Assembly (NCBI RefSeq): GCF_014839805.1
Contig: NC_051138.1
Span: 9,298,983 to 9,362,982, forward strand
Source of the DNA: Manduca sexta
Taxonomy: Eukaryota > Arthropoda > Insecta > Lepidoptera > Sphingidae
DNA length: 64,000 bases
Direction of reading: 5' to 3'
Part shown: positions 12,160 through 24,088 of the stretch, piece after piece
How the letters are laid out: each line of letters begins with the position of its first letter
Numbering within the stretch: position 1 is the stretch's first letter
Translations under genes and position numbers: made by a program
Notes under the pieces: generated by a model
What the model was told of the DNA's origin: nothing
Seen by the model: only the letters and a program-made list of their open reading frames with translations
Databases searched by the model: none

Positions 12160-12198
12160 GGAAAATCTTAATAGGTATAAAACCTATTAAGATTTTCC
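12160..12198. repeat. Perfect 17-bp palindrome, 5-bp loop
   Basis: GGAAAATCTTAATAGGT and its exact complement, separated by ATAAA. Other family A copies have unrelated bases between the same flanks, so the palindrome arose in this copy. Confidence 0.85.
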
Positions 12199-12288
12199 GT
12201 TGCGTGCGCTGCGTAAATGATTTAAGTTACGTAACAATAATGTATGACGGAATTGTTCCTCTTGAAAAGATCTAAAAATATATATATT

Positions 12289-12545
12289 TTTTTACTTTGA
12301 ATGACGAGACGAGCTTGCCGTTCGCCTGATGGTAAGCGATACGATCCATAAACAGTAGAAACAACACCTTGAATTACAAAGTGTTTGGCATTCCACTGCG
12401 TATATCCTGAGACATGAGAAGTCTTATTATGTCCAGTAGTTACACTGGCTGCAATGTCAAACCTACAACAGTGACTACACACTGCTACATGGCGGCAGAA
12501 ATAGACATATATTACAATAAAAACACACATAATTTAAAACTATAC
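12289..12545 (+). repeat. Family C repeat inserted in a Helitron fragment
   Basis: gaatgacgagacgagcttgc to atggcggcagaaatagacat, interrupting Helitron family A. Confidence 0.65.
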
Positions 12546-12658
12546 CATAATTATAAAAAATATATTACAAAACAAAATCCCCCGCACCATCTGTCTGCCT
12601 GTCTGAACGCAATAAACTCAAAACTACCCAGCGGATTTAGATAGATTTTACATGGAGA

Positions 12659-12936
12659 CTAGCTGACCCGACAGACGTTCTGTCTTAACTATGTATGCAC
12701 GCGCGCATTCTGTCGATCGCTGACAGTTATTTCAAACCACTGACAGTTATGTAAAATTAATATTGCCGTTAAGTTTTCTTAAATTTTCTAATTTCCGCGC
12801 AATTTTTGAATTTTTTTCTTTTATAAGAACCTTCTACTCACAATAACAAACACAACAAAAATAGTGAAATCGGTTCAGCCGTTCACGCGTGATGGCGTGA
12901 CCAAGGGAAATAGGGATTCATTTTTATATATATAGA
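12659..12936 (-). mobile_element. Helitron family E, complete
   Basis: Same ends and internal block as the 8134-8409 copy: 3' CTAG at 12659-12662, 5' TC at 12936-12935 flanked by A. It sits at the edge of a family A fragment. Confidence 0.78.
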
Positions 12937-12959
12937 TTGAGTTTGATTTTTTAAGTAAT

Positions 12960-13075
12960 ATGTAGCTTAACATTAAGTACTCCGCGTGCTATAGCCAACT
13001 TTTATCCCGAAAAAATCAAAAGCCGGGCTTTTATTCTAGGAAACTGACGCGGACGGCGTCGCTGGCGAAAGCTAA
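12960..13075 (+). mobile_element. Degenerate Helitron-type 3' end
   Basis: GCGGACGGCGTCGCTGGCG followed by AAAGCTAA resembles the GC-hairpin plus CTRR end of the local Helitrons, with decay. Confidence 0.35.
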
Positions 13076-13225
13076 ATAAACAGCCAATTACGATTAGTCC
13101 TTTATCGCGTTGTAACCTCACCCAAACAAATTTCAATTAACGAAACATTAACATAATAGGAATTTTAATTAAAATCCGCATGGGAGTGATAGCGTATATT
13201 TTGCTGCGAATAACTAATTATTAAT

Positions 13226-13535
13226 AGCGGCGATAGCCTAGTTGGGTGTGGAACGGACTGCCGAGACGAATGTCCGCAGGCTCAAATCCCAAACACACCT
13301 CTGACTTTTCTAAAATCATGTGTGTATTCTTTGTGAATGTATCGTTCGCTTTAACGGTGAAGGGAAACATCGTGAGGAAACCTACATGAGAAGTTCTCTA
13401 TAGGAATTTCGAAGATGTGTGAAGTCTACCAATCCGCACTAGGTCAGCGTGGTGGACCAAGGACTAATCCCTCAGTAGTAGAGGAGGCCCGTGCAGCAGT
13501 GGGACAGTATATAATACAGGGTTGATATTATTATT
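13226..13535 (+). mobile_element. Metulj-like SINE, full length
   Basis: Head agcggcgatagcctagttgg at 13226, tail gggttgatattattattt ending about 13535. Confidence 0.85.
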
Positions 13536-13591
13536 TAACTAATTACTTTCGCAGGGGCCGAACCTCCACCAATCAATTGTAATTAAAAACT

Positions 13592-13815
13592 TGTGGTAGG
13601 TTATTTTATATCGGCCCGGATAGCAACCGTACACACGGTGTTAAACCATAGTGGCTCACGTGTCGCGTTCCGGGATCAGCCTGTGTATATCCAGTTCCAA
13701 CCGGCATAACTGTGTCGACTGAGGGGTAATCATCTCTCGTCAGTCGACATTCTATTGGACCCACTTCACTTACCATCAGGTGCAGTAGGGAAACTTTGCC
13801 AGTAGATCCTGAGGT
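13592..13815 (+). repeat. Family D interspersed repeat
   Basis: Shared markers: cggcccggatagcaaccgta, gttccgggatcagcctgtgt, gtcgactgaggggtaatcat, ttaccatcaggtgcagtag. Related pieces occur at 8440-8525 (+), 16484-16615 (-), 16806-16925 (-), 28425-28560 (-), 47625-47840 (-) and 61240-61500 (+). Confidence 0.6.
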
Positions 13816-13819
13816 TTTT

Positions 13820-14098
13820 TTTTTATTGCTTTGAATGACGAGACGAGCTTGCCGTTCGCCTGATAAGCGATACAATCCATAAACAGTAGAAACACCAACA
13901 CCTTGAATTACAAATTGTTTGGTATTCCACTGCGCTCGTCTGAGACATGAGATGTTAATTAAGTCCAGTAGTTACACTGGCTACTAAATTCTTCAAACCA
14001 ATAGTGACTACACACTACTGCTTAGCGGCAGAAATAGACATTGCGGTGGTACCTACCCAGGCGGACTCACATATGAGAGACCACCAGTAAAAGCTCCT
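13820..14098 (+). repeat. Family C interspersed repeat
   Basis: From the T run and ttgaatgacgagacgagctt to gaccaccagtaaaagc, nearly full length. Confidence 0.65.
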
Positions 14099-14258
14099 CT
14101 ACGCGTTCCTGAGAAATTATATCTTGACTGTTTGTCAACGAAGTGATCTTATAAGGATACCTTTTGAGGTACAGAGCTAAAACTTCAATCTATCAAGCAA
14201 GGGAATTAACTCCAATACACTTGATGGTAAGCGGAATGGGATCCAAATAGTCGACTAA

Positions 14259-14525
14259 TCTATATATAGTATAAAAATGAATCCCTATTTCCCTTATTCA
14301 CGCTATCACGCGTGAACGGCTGGACCGATTTCACTATTTTTTTGTTGTGTTTGTTATTGTTTATTAACTGACAAAATACAAAAAATTGCGCGGAAAATTA
14401 GTAAATTTAAGAAAACTTAACGAAAATATTAATTTTATATAATTGTCAATTGTTTGAAATAACTTTCAGCGATTGACAAAATGCGCGCTGCAAATTCATA
14501 GGACAACGTCTGTTGGGTCAGCTAG
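14259..14525 (+). mobile_element. Helitron family E, plus strand
   Basis: 5' TC at 14259 after A and 3' GGTCAGCTAG with CTAG at 14522-14525 before T. Slightly diverged internally (tggaccgatttcactattt). Confidence 0.78.
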
Positions 14526-14616
14526 TAGTCAATAAATAAACTTCGCGTATGCCTATTTTTCCTGTTATACATTGCTTATCCTTACATACTAATTCTATGA
14601 ACCACTATTTTCCTTA

Positions 14617-14843
14617 CACACACATCATCACGCATTTATCCCCGAAGGGGTATGCAGATGCGCAACCAACGCACTTTTCGCCAGTGTTCCGTCCCATGAT
14701 AGCGAGCCTATCGCCATATCAGGCACAAATTCCTCTCAGGCTGATCAGAAAAACCCAAATATAATTTTGCCTGATGATTCGAACCCAGGACCTCAGAGCG
14801 CTGCCGTACCGCGCAGTACAACTACGCCTGATGCAGTCTGTTT
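14617..14843 (-). mobile_element. tRNA-derived SINE B
   Basis: Same family: atttatccccgaaggggtat (tail side), gattcgaacccaggacctc (box B in reverse), ending near the box A region at 14843. Confidence 0.8.
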
Positions 14844-15361
14844 TCCTTGAGACATTATACCCTAAGATGTTTTCATTACATAGATACGTTGTCCGAGCTC
14901 AAAACTGGCAAGACGAAAGTAAGGTAATTGCCCGACTTGACGGCGAATGAGCGTGCGGCACTAACGTTGTTACGTAACTGTCGATGTATATATATCCTTT
15001 TCTAACGAATGTATGTTGCATCTTTTTATTCCTTATTCGAGCCAATTTGTAATTATATGTACAGGTACGTGACTATAGCGAACAGTGCGCCGTTTTTATG
15101 TGCCATTTTGTTAGTGTATGACGCGTCTATTTGTAAAACGTCATTGATTATACCTATATTGAAATAGGTAGTGGGTATTGTTCGATATCCATTGTTGCAG
15201 CATCAGGAACTTGGTATTATAATTTGTTATTTAAATTAGTATTCAGAATTATATTGTTTAGGCGCGTGATGCTTACATGCTTGCATAAAACAAAAGCACA
15301 CGACGTCTTTATCCTCAAAAGGGTAGGCAGAAAGAACCAAAGCACCAACTTATTACCATAT

Positions 15362-15605
15362 GTCGCACTCTTAATAAAATAATGACCTATTTCAAAATTG
15401 TTAATTAGTGGCAGTCGTCGGAAAACTAATTTTTGTTTGCTACCTTTTTTGAAGTTGCTATAAAATTTAGCTTATTAAAGATAGGTAAAAATTAAACCTA
15501 TAGCATGAAAAAAAAGGGAAAAAGCTAAAAAGTCGCAAAGAGAAATTCGTTGTTTGACGATTCCCACAAATTGGCAATTTTGGATTTATATTTTCTATGC
15601 GTGTA
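15362..15605. mobile_element. Palindromic MITE, second copy
   Basis: cgcactcttaataaaataat, ctatttcaaaattgttaatt and aaaattaaacctatagcatg match the 5805-6056 element; the right arm is more decayed. Confidence 0.6.
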
Positions 15606-15901
15606 GGCCACTTTATTTCAGCCGCCCCATGTAGGTAGCTTTATGTATGTAGTTTTCTAAAATACTTAATAATTTTCCATTTGTTTGTATTATGGAAGGC
15701 ACTAAAATAAACGAATGATTAATTAAATCGAGTGAGCGTCCTCTGAAATCTGCCGCTCCTAAGAGGCTGCCGCTCATAGGCCGCGGTCTATACGGCCTAT
15801 TTACAAATCCAGACTGCTAATGATATGATAGGCCATTGATTCCCAAGTGTCCAGGCCTTAGGAGTCCACGGGAACTTGGGGTCTACGTTGGCATGACCAA
15901 A

Positions 15902-16227
15902 AATAATAATAATATCAGCCCTATATTATATACTTGCCCACTGCTGAGCACGTGCCTCATCTACTACTGAGAAGGATTAGGCCTTAGTCCACCACGCTGG
16001 CCTAGTGCGGATTGGTAGACTTCACACACCTTCGAAATTCCTATAGAGAACTTCTCAGATGTGCAGGTTTCCTCACGATGTTTTCCTTCACCGTTAAAGC
16101 GAACGATAAATTCACAAATAATACACACATGATTTTTAGAAAAGTCAGAGGTGTATGTCCTTTGGATTTGAACCTGCGGACATTCGTCTCGGCAGTCCGT
16201 TCCACACCTAACTAGGCTAACGCCGCT
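15902..16227 (-). mobile_element. Metulj-like SINE, full length
   Basis: Reverse copy, tail aataataatatcagcccta and head aggctaacgccgct. Close to the 6918-7241 copy. Confidence 0.85.
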
Positions 16228-16483
16228 TGACCAAAAATGGGGGTCCACAATTCGTAAGTCCGCGAAAACTTATCCGGGTTGATAGTAAAGAACTAAGATG
16301 TTGAACTTCACCAATCAATGTAGGCAGATATTGATAGGGGTCGTAATGCCCGGTGACCACAACATAACTGTCCACACGCTCCAGAGATGGTTGAGCTCTA
16401 TTTGTAATATACCAAAAAAGAAAATTGGTCTACCAGAACCAGCAAAATTTTTAAAGTGATCTATGAGAAAAAAAAAGTTGACT

Positions 16484-16925
16484 GACTGATGCTGAGAGAT
16501 GACCTCTCGACAGTCGACGCAATTATGCCTGTTGGATATACACAGCTGATCCCGGAAGGCGGCACATCTCAAATGATATCTCAAGTCACAGCATATGATG
16601 GATTTGATAGCACAGTTTTGTCTTTTAAACAGTGCCAACTCAAGCTTTGTTTATTACACATACAATACATATACAATCTTATTTCGCAAAGCTATGCTTA
16701 GTTAAAACACAAAACTCGATCAGCTGTACGTCAAGCCGCCATCTTGCCTCTTAATAAGGTTTAAACTACCGGTGATATTTTTGACAGTTATTTAAGTAAT
16801 TTTTAGCCGGATATACGCAGGCTGATCCCGGAACGCGACACGTGGGCCACTATGGGTTTAACTCCTTGTGTACGGTCGATATCCAGGCGGATATAAAATA
16901 TATCCTACCACCAGATCTCCGAACC
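16484..16925 (-). repeat. Two family D fragments
   Basis: 16484-16615 (gagatgacctctcgacagtc, cagctgatcccggaaggcgg) and 16806-16925 (caggctgatcccggaacgcg, ccactatgggtttaactcct), both reverse. Confidence 0.5.
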
Positions 16926-17154
16926 TCATTCGCGCTAGGTATTTCATTACGCTGTCCAACCGGATTCAAATACCCTATCATAGTTCCTGATTGAGATATA
17001 TATTCTATCTTTCTGATAATCTTATAATATTATAATCTTATGATTTTTGTGTTTCATATCCTGCACTCAACACGGGGGGGAGACCTGCGAATGATACTTA
17101 AATCCTCGGCTTAGAGACTGCATGGGCCTGGAGAACAGTTGGGAAGGGATAGCT

Positions 17155-17345
17155 GAGAAAGTATTGTGAAAGAAGAAGGAACTTGGGTTTTTCTACCCAG
17201 TGTCAGATAGGAGTCTGGAATATGTGCCCGATATGGCGATAGGTCCAATAATACTGGTATGTCTCTATATGTGAGAGTCCGCCTGGGTAGGTACCACCGC
17301 AATGTCTATTTCTAAGCAGCAGTGAGTAGTCACTAGTCACAGAAT
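17155..17345 (-). repeat. Chimera of SINE B and family C
   Basis: 17180-17240 reads like SINE B (gtgcccgatatggcgatagg) and passes directly into the distal end of family C in reverse (gtctctatatgtgagagtcc, aatgtctatttctaagcagc). Two elements are joined at about 17240. Confidence 0.5.
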
Positions 17346-17773
17346 TCCCACTACGTTTCACAATACAGACGGTTACGGGCCTGGGTGTGGTGAAAAGGGA
17401 CAAACCCACAGTGCTTAGCGCTTGCAAGAGGTAACCACACACATCTTCTTGAAAATAACTGTACAATAAGTCATTCGAACCGTAGATGCAAAATAAAAAG
17501 TGATACTTTCGAACAATATTAATATCAATAAAATGTAATTATAATTTTACAATCTAATGCAACTACTACTACTCTAAGTGAATTCGTTGCAGCGACAACA
17601 CCATAATTATCAAAAAATCGGAAATGTAAAACTGTGATTATTGGTGCAAAAATTCGTTATTCATGGATGATTTTTGGCACGATGTTAGCAAAGGTAAAGA
17701 CGAGTATTTGTTTTTATTTATTAACCTAATGTCAAAATGGCCCTGTATAATACAGGATTATTAAATATATCAT

Positions 17774-18056
17774 AGCGGCGATAGCCTAGTTGGTTGTGGA
17801 ACGGACTGCCGAGACGAATGTTCGCAGGTTCAAAACCCGAACACACCTCTGACCTTTCTAAAGTTTTGTGAATTATCGCTTGCTTTAACGGTGAAGGAAA
17901 ACATCGTGAGGAAGCCTGCATACCTGAGAAGTTCTCTATAGGAATTTTGAGCATGTATGAAGTCTACCCACACTACAGCGTGGTGGACTAAGGCCTAACC
18001 TCTCAGTAATAGAGGCCCAGCAGTGGGACAGTATAATACAGGGCTGATATTATTAT
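17774..18056 (+). mobile_element. Metulj-like SINE
   Basis: Head agcggcgatagcctagttgg, tail gggctgatattattat, with an internal deletion in the 3' third (tcagtaatagaggcccagca). It is the last copy seen before the assembly gap. Confidence 0.82.
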
Positions 18057-18638
18057 CGCGTTAGCCCAGCCTTGCCAACTTTGGAGGGTCCGCTAATTAT
18101 GATGGGACGGATGAATTTGATACGGGAAACAATATGGTTTGACGGATTTGATAAGGGTTGATATAAATATAAAATTATTTGCACAATGCAACGGCGTCGT
18201 TTGACGGGTCGGTACACTTCCCTACAATATGGTCGAGGAGGCCGATGGCTGGCACATGCGTCATACTCGTGAACGGGTGCTGCTTGTGTGGACTGTTCTG
18301 TCTATTTCGCTTACTATTTCTATTTGCTAGGGTGCTAAGAGGTAATAATTATAAGCATAATAAAGAAAAAAAATATGATATGGAGAGAGAGAGACTCATA
18401 TAAAATTTAAATTAATTTATTCCTTATTTTACGAGCATATGAATGAACTGCTCTAAACTCTCTCCTCTCCTTATTATTGTAGTCTTTACCTTAAACTGAT
18501 TTTGAAAAGAGCAACACCAAAGTTTCTTGCAACTTCTCTGGTGAGAACTGCTCGAACTTGTGGTAGACTTAATATTGACGGAATTTAAATAATGTATAAC
18601 ATTTTACGGATTGAAATAAATCATTTCATTTCAATAAA

Positions 18639-19138
18639 NNNNNNNNNNNNNNNNNNNNNNNNNNNNNNNNNNNNNNNNNNNNNNNNNNNNNNNNNNNNNN
18701 NNNNNNNNNNNNNNNNNNNNNNNNNNNNNNNNNNNNNNNNNNNNNNNNNNNNNNNNNNNNNNNNNNNNNNNNNNNNNNNNNNNNNNNNNNNNNNNNNNNN
18801 NNNNNNNNNNNNNNNNNNNNNNNNNNNNNNNNNNNNNNNNNNNNNNNNNNNNNNNNNNNNNNNNNNNNNNNNNNNNNNNNNNNNNNNNNNNNNNNNNNNN
18901 NNNNNNNNNNNNNNNNNNNNNNNNNNNNNNNNNNNNNNNNNNNNNNNNNNNNNNNNNNNNNNNNNNNNNNNNNNNNNNNNNNNNNNNNNNNNNNNNNNNN
19001 NNNNNNNNNNNNNNNNNNNNNNNNNNNNNNNNNNNNNNNNNNNNNNNNNNNNNNNNNNNNNNNNNNNNNNNNNNNNNNNNNNNNNNNNNNNNNNNNNNNN
19101 NNNNNNNNNNNNNNNNNNNNNNNNNNNNNNNNNNNNNN
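18639..19138. other. Assembly gap, 500 N
   Basis: Exactly 500 N, so a scaffold gap of nominal size. The open frame through it is meaningless. Confidence 0.99.
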
Positions 19139-20124
19139 ACTATGCGGACTTTCCCGAAGTAAAATATTACTTACTTACCCGAGATAATATGCAAGGTACT
19201 GTAACCGTACATAGCCCGGTTCCAAGCTGTGGTAGCTTAGTTGTTAAAATTATTGTAAAACTTTACTTCATAAAGGCTAACGTCATGTAACCACTGATGG
19301 TCCACCTAAATTTTCAATTTTCAAAAAATCATTTTCTGATGGAATATAAAGAAAAACTTGCAATTAAGTCGTATCATAATATTTAATAATAAAATAACTA
19401 ACAAAAAGTCGATGTGGGTTTTTGCAATATAATAAAAAACAGACGTATATACCTATATATAATATAATTTGAAATAGATTGCTGAAGTGGTAGGGCTTTT
19501 AGTACAAATCGAGGCTATGTTAGGTTACACTTACATATTACATAATGTAACTTATTGCCCACATTATAACCCATACTAATACGCAGTATTTTTGTTCGAT
19601 ATTTTTTACTTTACATCATTTAAAACACTAAGGCTACAGTAATAAAAAGTTTACATTCTATTAAATATGTTATTTTTACTACAATCCGGTTATGTTGTAT
19701 ATGACAGTTTTTTCCAGGTACAGAGGTATTGTATTCAAATGATCATCTGAAGTAGGAGGTTAAAGGTACATCAAATACAATAGAAATTGTATATCTACGT
19801 GTATACGAAAATTATCTACATTGTCTTTAGTAGGTATTTATTTTATAACATTTTTAACACTCATTGACAGACAACGCGCATCCTATACTAATGGCTCTAA
19901 GCTAGAGACATAAAATTCCCAACATAACGTAGGTTGGCCGCTATGAAATAATTTTTGAAATTCTTCTCAAAAGAGCATTTAATCTTGCCGGAATTGCAGT
20001 TAGTGTACTAAATAAAGACAATGACGACTAAAAATAATATTGTGCAAGGAAGATTTATTAACATTTCTAGTTTGAAGCGACAATCGATTTAAACACAACA
20101 CACTATCAACATATTTTTACTTTT
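19139..20124. other. No feature recognised
   Basis: AT-rich, between the assembly gap and the LINE. Confidence 0.7.
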
Positions 20125-20279
20125 AAAACCGGCCAAGTGCGAGTCGGACTCGCGCACCGAGGGTTCCGTACAAATCTGTACGTATATAAGTAAAAGTTCA
20201 ACCATCACGACAATCGAGTCATAGTTATGGTAATTTGATTGGAAAATGAACAACAAATAAAATAGCAATAAAACAGGAA

Positions 20280-20930
20280 ATGTCGAGTTTTAGAGAAGCA
20301 ATGGATTTCTTCAATAGACAGTATGAAGACCTCAAGAGCATAGTGGAAGAAAAATCTACTGTTATATGCAAACTCGAAACCGATAATGCCTTGCTTCAAT
20401 CCACAGTTACAGATCTGTCCAATCGACTATGTGCAGTGGAGCAACACATGAGGGGATCTAATTTGGAAATTAATGGAATTCCAGAGCATCGCACTGAAAA
20501 TCTAGTTAATACCGTGATACAACTATCTAGATCCATTGACAACCCAGTGAGTGAAGACGATATTCTTCATACTACACGTGTAGCAAAACTTATGAAGCAG
20601 AATGACAAGCCTCGCACTGTTATAGTTAAAATGCGCAGTCCACGTCTTCGAGACTCCATACTTGCCGCAGTAGTTAGGTTCAACAAGAAGAACGCGACTG
20701 ACAAGTTGAACTCACATCACTTAGGACTAGCTGGAACTATAACACCGGTTTTCGTTGCTGAACATTTGACTCCCAACAATGAAGCGCTGCACGCTGCCAC
20801 GCGTAAAAAATGCAAAGATGTGAACTTCAAATTCGTTTGGGTCCGCAACGGACGTATTTATGTTCGAAAGGATGAGTCATGTAGTGCAATTACTATTCGC
20901 AATATGGACAGTTTGAAGCTCCTAACGTAA
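20280..20930 (+). CDS. LINE ORF1 protein (coiled coil + FP-like domain)
   Basis: 216 residues from ATG at 20280 to TAA, uninterrupted. Residues about 5-60 form a likely coiled coil (heptad Leu/Val, ending CAVEQHMRG). Residues about 60-200 resemble the FP/25K-like domain known from ORF1 of several lepidopteran LINEs, with NLEINGIPEH, PRTVIVKM, VAEHLTPNNEAL and a basic VWVRNGRIYVRK. Such proteins bind element RNA and act as chaperones in retrotransposition (family knowledge). No CCHC or PHD zinc finger is seen at the N-terminus, so it may be a short form. Stops precede the ATG in frame, which supports this start. It is intact although ORF2 is broken. Confidence 0.8.
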   Translation: MSSFREAMDFFNRQYEDLKSIVEEKSTVICKLETDNALLQSTVTDLSNRLCAVEQHMRGSNLEINGIPEHRTENLVNTVIQLSRSIDNPVSEDDILHTTRVAKLMKQNDKPRTVIVKMRSPRLRDSILAAVVRFNKKNATDKLNSHHLGLAGTITPVFVAEHLTPNNEALHAATRKKCKDVNFKFVWVRNGRIYVRKDESCSAITIRNMDSLKLLT

Positions 20931-23874
20931 CCAATGTTGTTATCTTATTTTTCAAATCTATTTTACGGAAAAACTGCGATATATTATTGTTTTAAAATTC
21001 AATTCTCTCAATATTTATTATCAAAACGTTCGAGGTATTCGGACGAAGACGAATTATATTTACAATAATGTGCTGCAATCCAAGTACCATTTTATAGCAT
21101 TTACAGAAACTTGGCTGAACTCAAACATAAAAGATAGTGAATTTATTGATAATAGGTACATTGTGCACCGCCGCGATCGTTCAAGCGTTAACAACCCAAA
21201 AAAGAATGGAGGCGGAGTCCTTCTGGCCCTGGATCGTAGCATTCCGTCAACTCGTGTCGAAACTTGGGAGAGCGATTGCGAGGATCTATGGGTTATTGTT
21301 GACCTAATTTTTACAAACTCTGTTAGAAAAGTCGCAATTTGTGTTGTGTACCTACCTCCGCCAATACATTTAGCAACTCTCAATAAGTTTATTCATAATG
21401 TAAACAATGTTATGGCTGCTTTTGATAATGTTTTAATTATAGGCGATTTTAATTTAAGCTTTATTAAATGGTCATCTAACACCGAATATTCTTACACTAT
21501 ACCAAGCAATTATAACAACTCTTTAGGATATCCATTTATTGATTTCATGTCGTTGAATAATCTGTATCAGTTTAATAATGTAATGAATGTAAATAGTAAA
21601 ACATTAGACTTAGTCCTCAGCAACCTACCAAATATAGTAGTAGAAGAATCAACTGACCCCCTTTGCAATGTTGATATTCATCACCCTTGTATAAATGTGT
21701 GCATAAATTTATTGAAATTAAATCAATCCCTAAATCATAGAAGCAATAATTTAAACTACTTCAAAGCCGATTACACAAATATTAAGGCCGATTTGAAACT
21801 TGTAGACTGGATTGCAGCATTTTCTGCTTGTAATGACGTCGATGCAATTGTATCAGTGTTTTACCAATATATTAATGACATTATAAATAAATATGTACCG
21901 AAACACAAAAATAATAAACAAAAGTATCCACCCTGGTTTAGTTACGCACTAATTAAACGACTTTCTGAGAAAGATAAACTAATGAAACAATATCGCAAAT
22001 ACAAAACCCTCGTGACTTAATTTCTTTGGAGATTGTTCGGAGTTACTGTAAAAACTATACAAGTTCTGTCACTCTCGGCATATCGCGACAACTGAAGATA
22101 CTTTGCCAAAAATCCAAGATATTTCTGGAGCTATCTCAAAGCCAAAACAAAAATTTGTCTATCTTTCCTACGAGTATCCGTAATGAAAATAATGTCGCGA
22201 CTACCGGCCCTGAAATCGCAAATATTTTGGCTCAACAATTTACATCATCTCACAGTCATACTGATCACGCTATACCAAATACTATTAATAATATTATTCG
22301 AAACAATAATAGTTTATATGATATACAAATAACGGAACGCGAAACACTTAAAGTAATAAAACAACTAGACTCTTTCAAAGGTGCTGGTCCGGACAAAATA
22401 CCCACTGTATTTGTTAAGCGATGTGGATCTGTGTTGACTCTGCCATTAACTCATATTTTTAATAGGTCTCTCAAGGATGGTATTTTCCCGGGTGAATGGA
22501 AGAAGGCGAGAGTTGTTCCGCTACATAAAAGGGCAGTCAAAACGAAGCTAAGAACTATCGTCCTATAGCAATTCTGTCCTGCTTCTCAAAACTTTTTGAA
22601 TCACTTGTCTGTTCTGTATTGTCACGCCATATTGATCCACTCTTAGCGCCTAACCAACATGGCTTTAGAACTGGCCACTCCACTATGACCAATCTAACTT
22701 CATATGTCTCTGACATATCACGGGAACTCGACAGAGGTCGTGAAGTAGACGCGATCTATACAGATTTTACCAGCGCCTTTGATAAAGTGAATCACGCATT
22801 ATTACTGAAAAATTGGAACATTATGGTATACAAGGATCCCTACTCCATTGGTTTCGATCTTATTTAGCGAAAAGACTCAATTATGTTGTGGCTAATGGTT
22901 TCACTTCTCATGAATATTACGCAGTTTCTGGAGTACCACAGGGATCCCATCTTGGCCCAATTTTATTTTCTGTATTCATCAACGACATTGATTCCGTTAT
23001 ACACCACTGTAAATGTTTGTTATTCGCTGATGATCTAAAAATTTACAAAACAATTTACACACCAAATGATACAAAGGAAATTCAAGATGATTTGCTTCGA
23101 ATCCAAGATTGGTGCACTAACAATTCTATGGAACTAAACCCATCTAAATGTTTTCACATAAAATTTACTAAGAAGAAAAGCTCCATACATTCAAATTACA
23201 TGATAAAGGATACAGGGTTAGTCACAGTCAACGAAATAAAAGACCTCGGCGTGATAATTGATAAGGAACTTCGATTTGCAGCACATGTTGATTCAATCGT
23301 TAAAAAGTCTGCACAAATGTTTGGGTTTCTAAAGCGTAATACAAGGGACTTTAAACATGTAAGAACAAAGATCGTTATATACAATGCTATTGTGCGCAGT
23401 CATTTAGAATATGGTAGTTTAATTTGGAATCCGTTCTATTGTATACATTCTCAACGAGTAGAAAACATTCAGCGAGCTTTCACCAGATATTTAGCATTTA
23501 GTTCTTCCGGTATAAGTCACCGCAGTACCTACAAGTCACGTTTGGAATTTTTCAAAATGAACTCATTAGTTGATCGACGTAAAATAAGTGACATAATATT
23601 TCTGTACAAATTGCTTAATGGCATGATTAAGAACAGTGATATCCTTAATCAAATTCACCTTACTGTCCCAACTAGATTGCCGAGACAACCCATTACAAAG
23701 ACTTTTCACATACCACGCGTTCGCACCAACATTGGACTTAATTCGCCAATAATTAGAATGTGCAATGAATATAATGTTCTTAATTCCAAGCACCATGGTC
23801 TTGATATATTTGGTACATCACTGCACAAGTTTAGAAGTGAAACACTGAGTCACTTGCTTGACAAATTAGAATAG
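20926..23874 (+). pseudogene. LINE ORF2 endonuclease-reverse transcriptase, frameshifted
   Basis: The frame opens at 20926 inside the end of ORF1, with no in-frame ATG before the endonuclease (NIYYQNVRGIRTK, FTETWL, NGGGVLL, GDFN), suggesting reinitiation or a non-AUG start. Three single-base frameshifts break it: near 22005 (A run after YRKYK), near 22540 (after PLHKR, resuming at NYRPIAILSCFSK), and near 22805 (A run in LLLKK). The reverse transcriptase follows, with YTDFTSAFDKV (motif A), SGVPQGSHLGPILF and LLFADDLKIY (catalytic FADD), then the thumb region to a stop at 23874. Total about 980 codons, a normal size. The catalytic residues remain, so the decay is recent. Confidence 0.85.
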
Positions 23875-24088
23875 TTAATACGCTTTTGTTATTTTAGTTT
23901 GTAGATTTATATTGTATGTCTTTTTTCTCTCTTAATTTAAAATTTTTTTGTTTCTCTTAATTTACTCTAGTGTCTACTCTTTTAAAATTGTATAATAATT
24001 GTTATTCGTATTGTGTGAATGTTGTACATACCTTCAATGGCATGTGCATCAGAATCGGTTTTGTATAACATTGTTATTTGTAATTTAG

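Larger units (their letters stand above)
12077..12658 (+). mobile_element. Helitron family A fragment split by a family C repeat
   Basis: Family A sequence at 12077-12286 (tgatagcccattttttgagg to ttcctcttgaaaagatc) resumes at about 12546-12658 (tcccccgcaccatctgtctg). The gap is filled by a family C repeat (12289-12545). It also contains a new 17-bp snap-back palindrome at 12160-12198. Confidence 0.7.
20125..24085 (+). mobile_element. Non-LTR retrotransposon (CR1/Jockey-like), nearly full length, inactive
   Basis: It begins with the GC-rich segment CCGGCCAAGTGCGAGTCGG at about 20129, followed by ORF1 (20280-20930), an overlapping ORF2 (open from 20926 to a stop at 23874) and a short AT-rich 3' region ending near 24085. 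ORF2 has an apurinic-type endonuclease and a reverse transcriptase with FADD, and no RNase H. It abuts a Helitron fragment that starts at 24089. No target duplication was recognised. Confidence 0.85.

Noticed and set aside
18592..19290. 232-codon open frame
   Set aside because: Most of it is the N run of the assembly gap.
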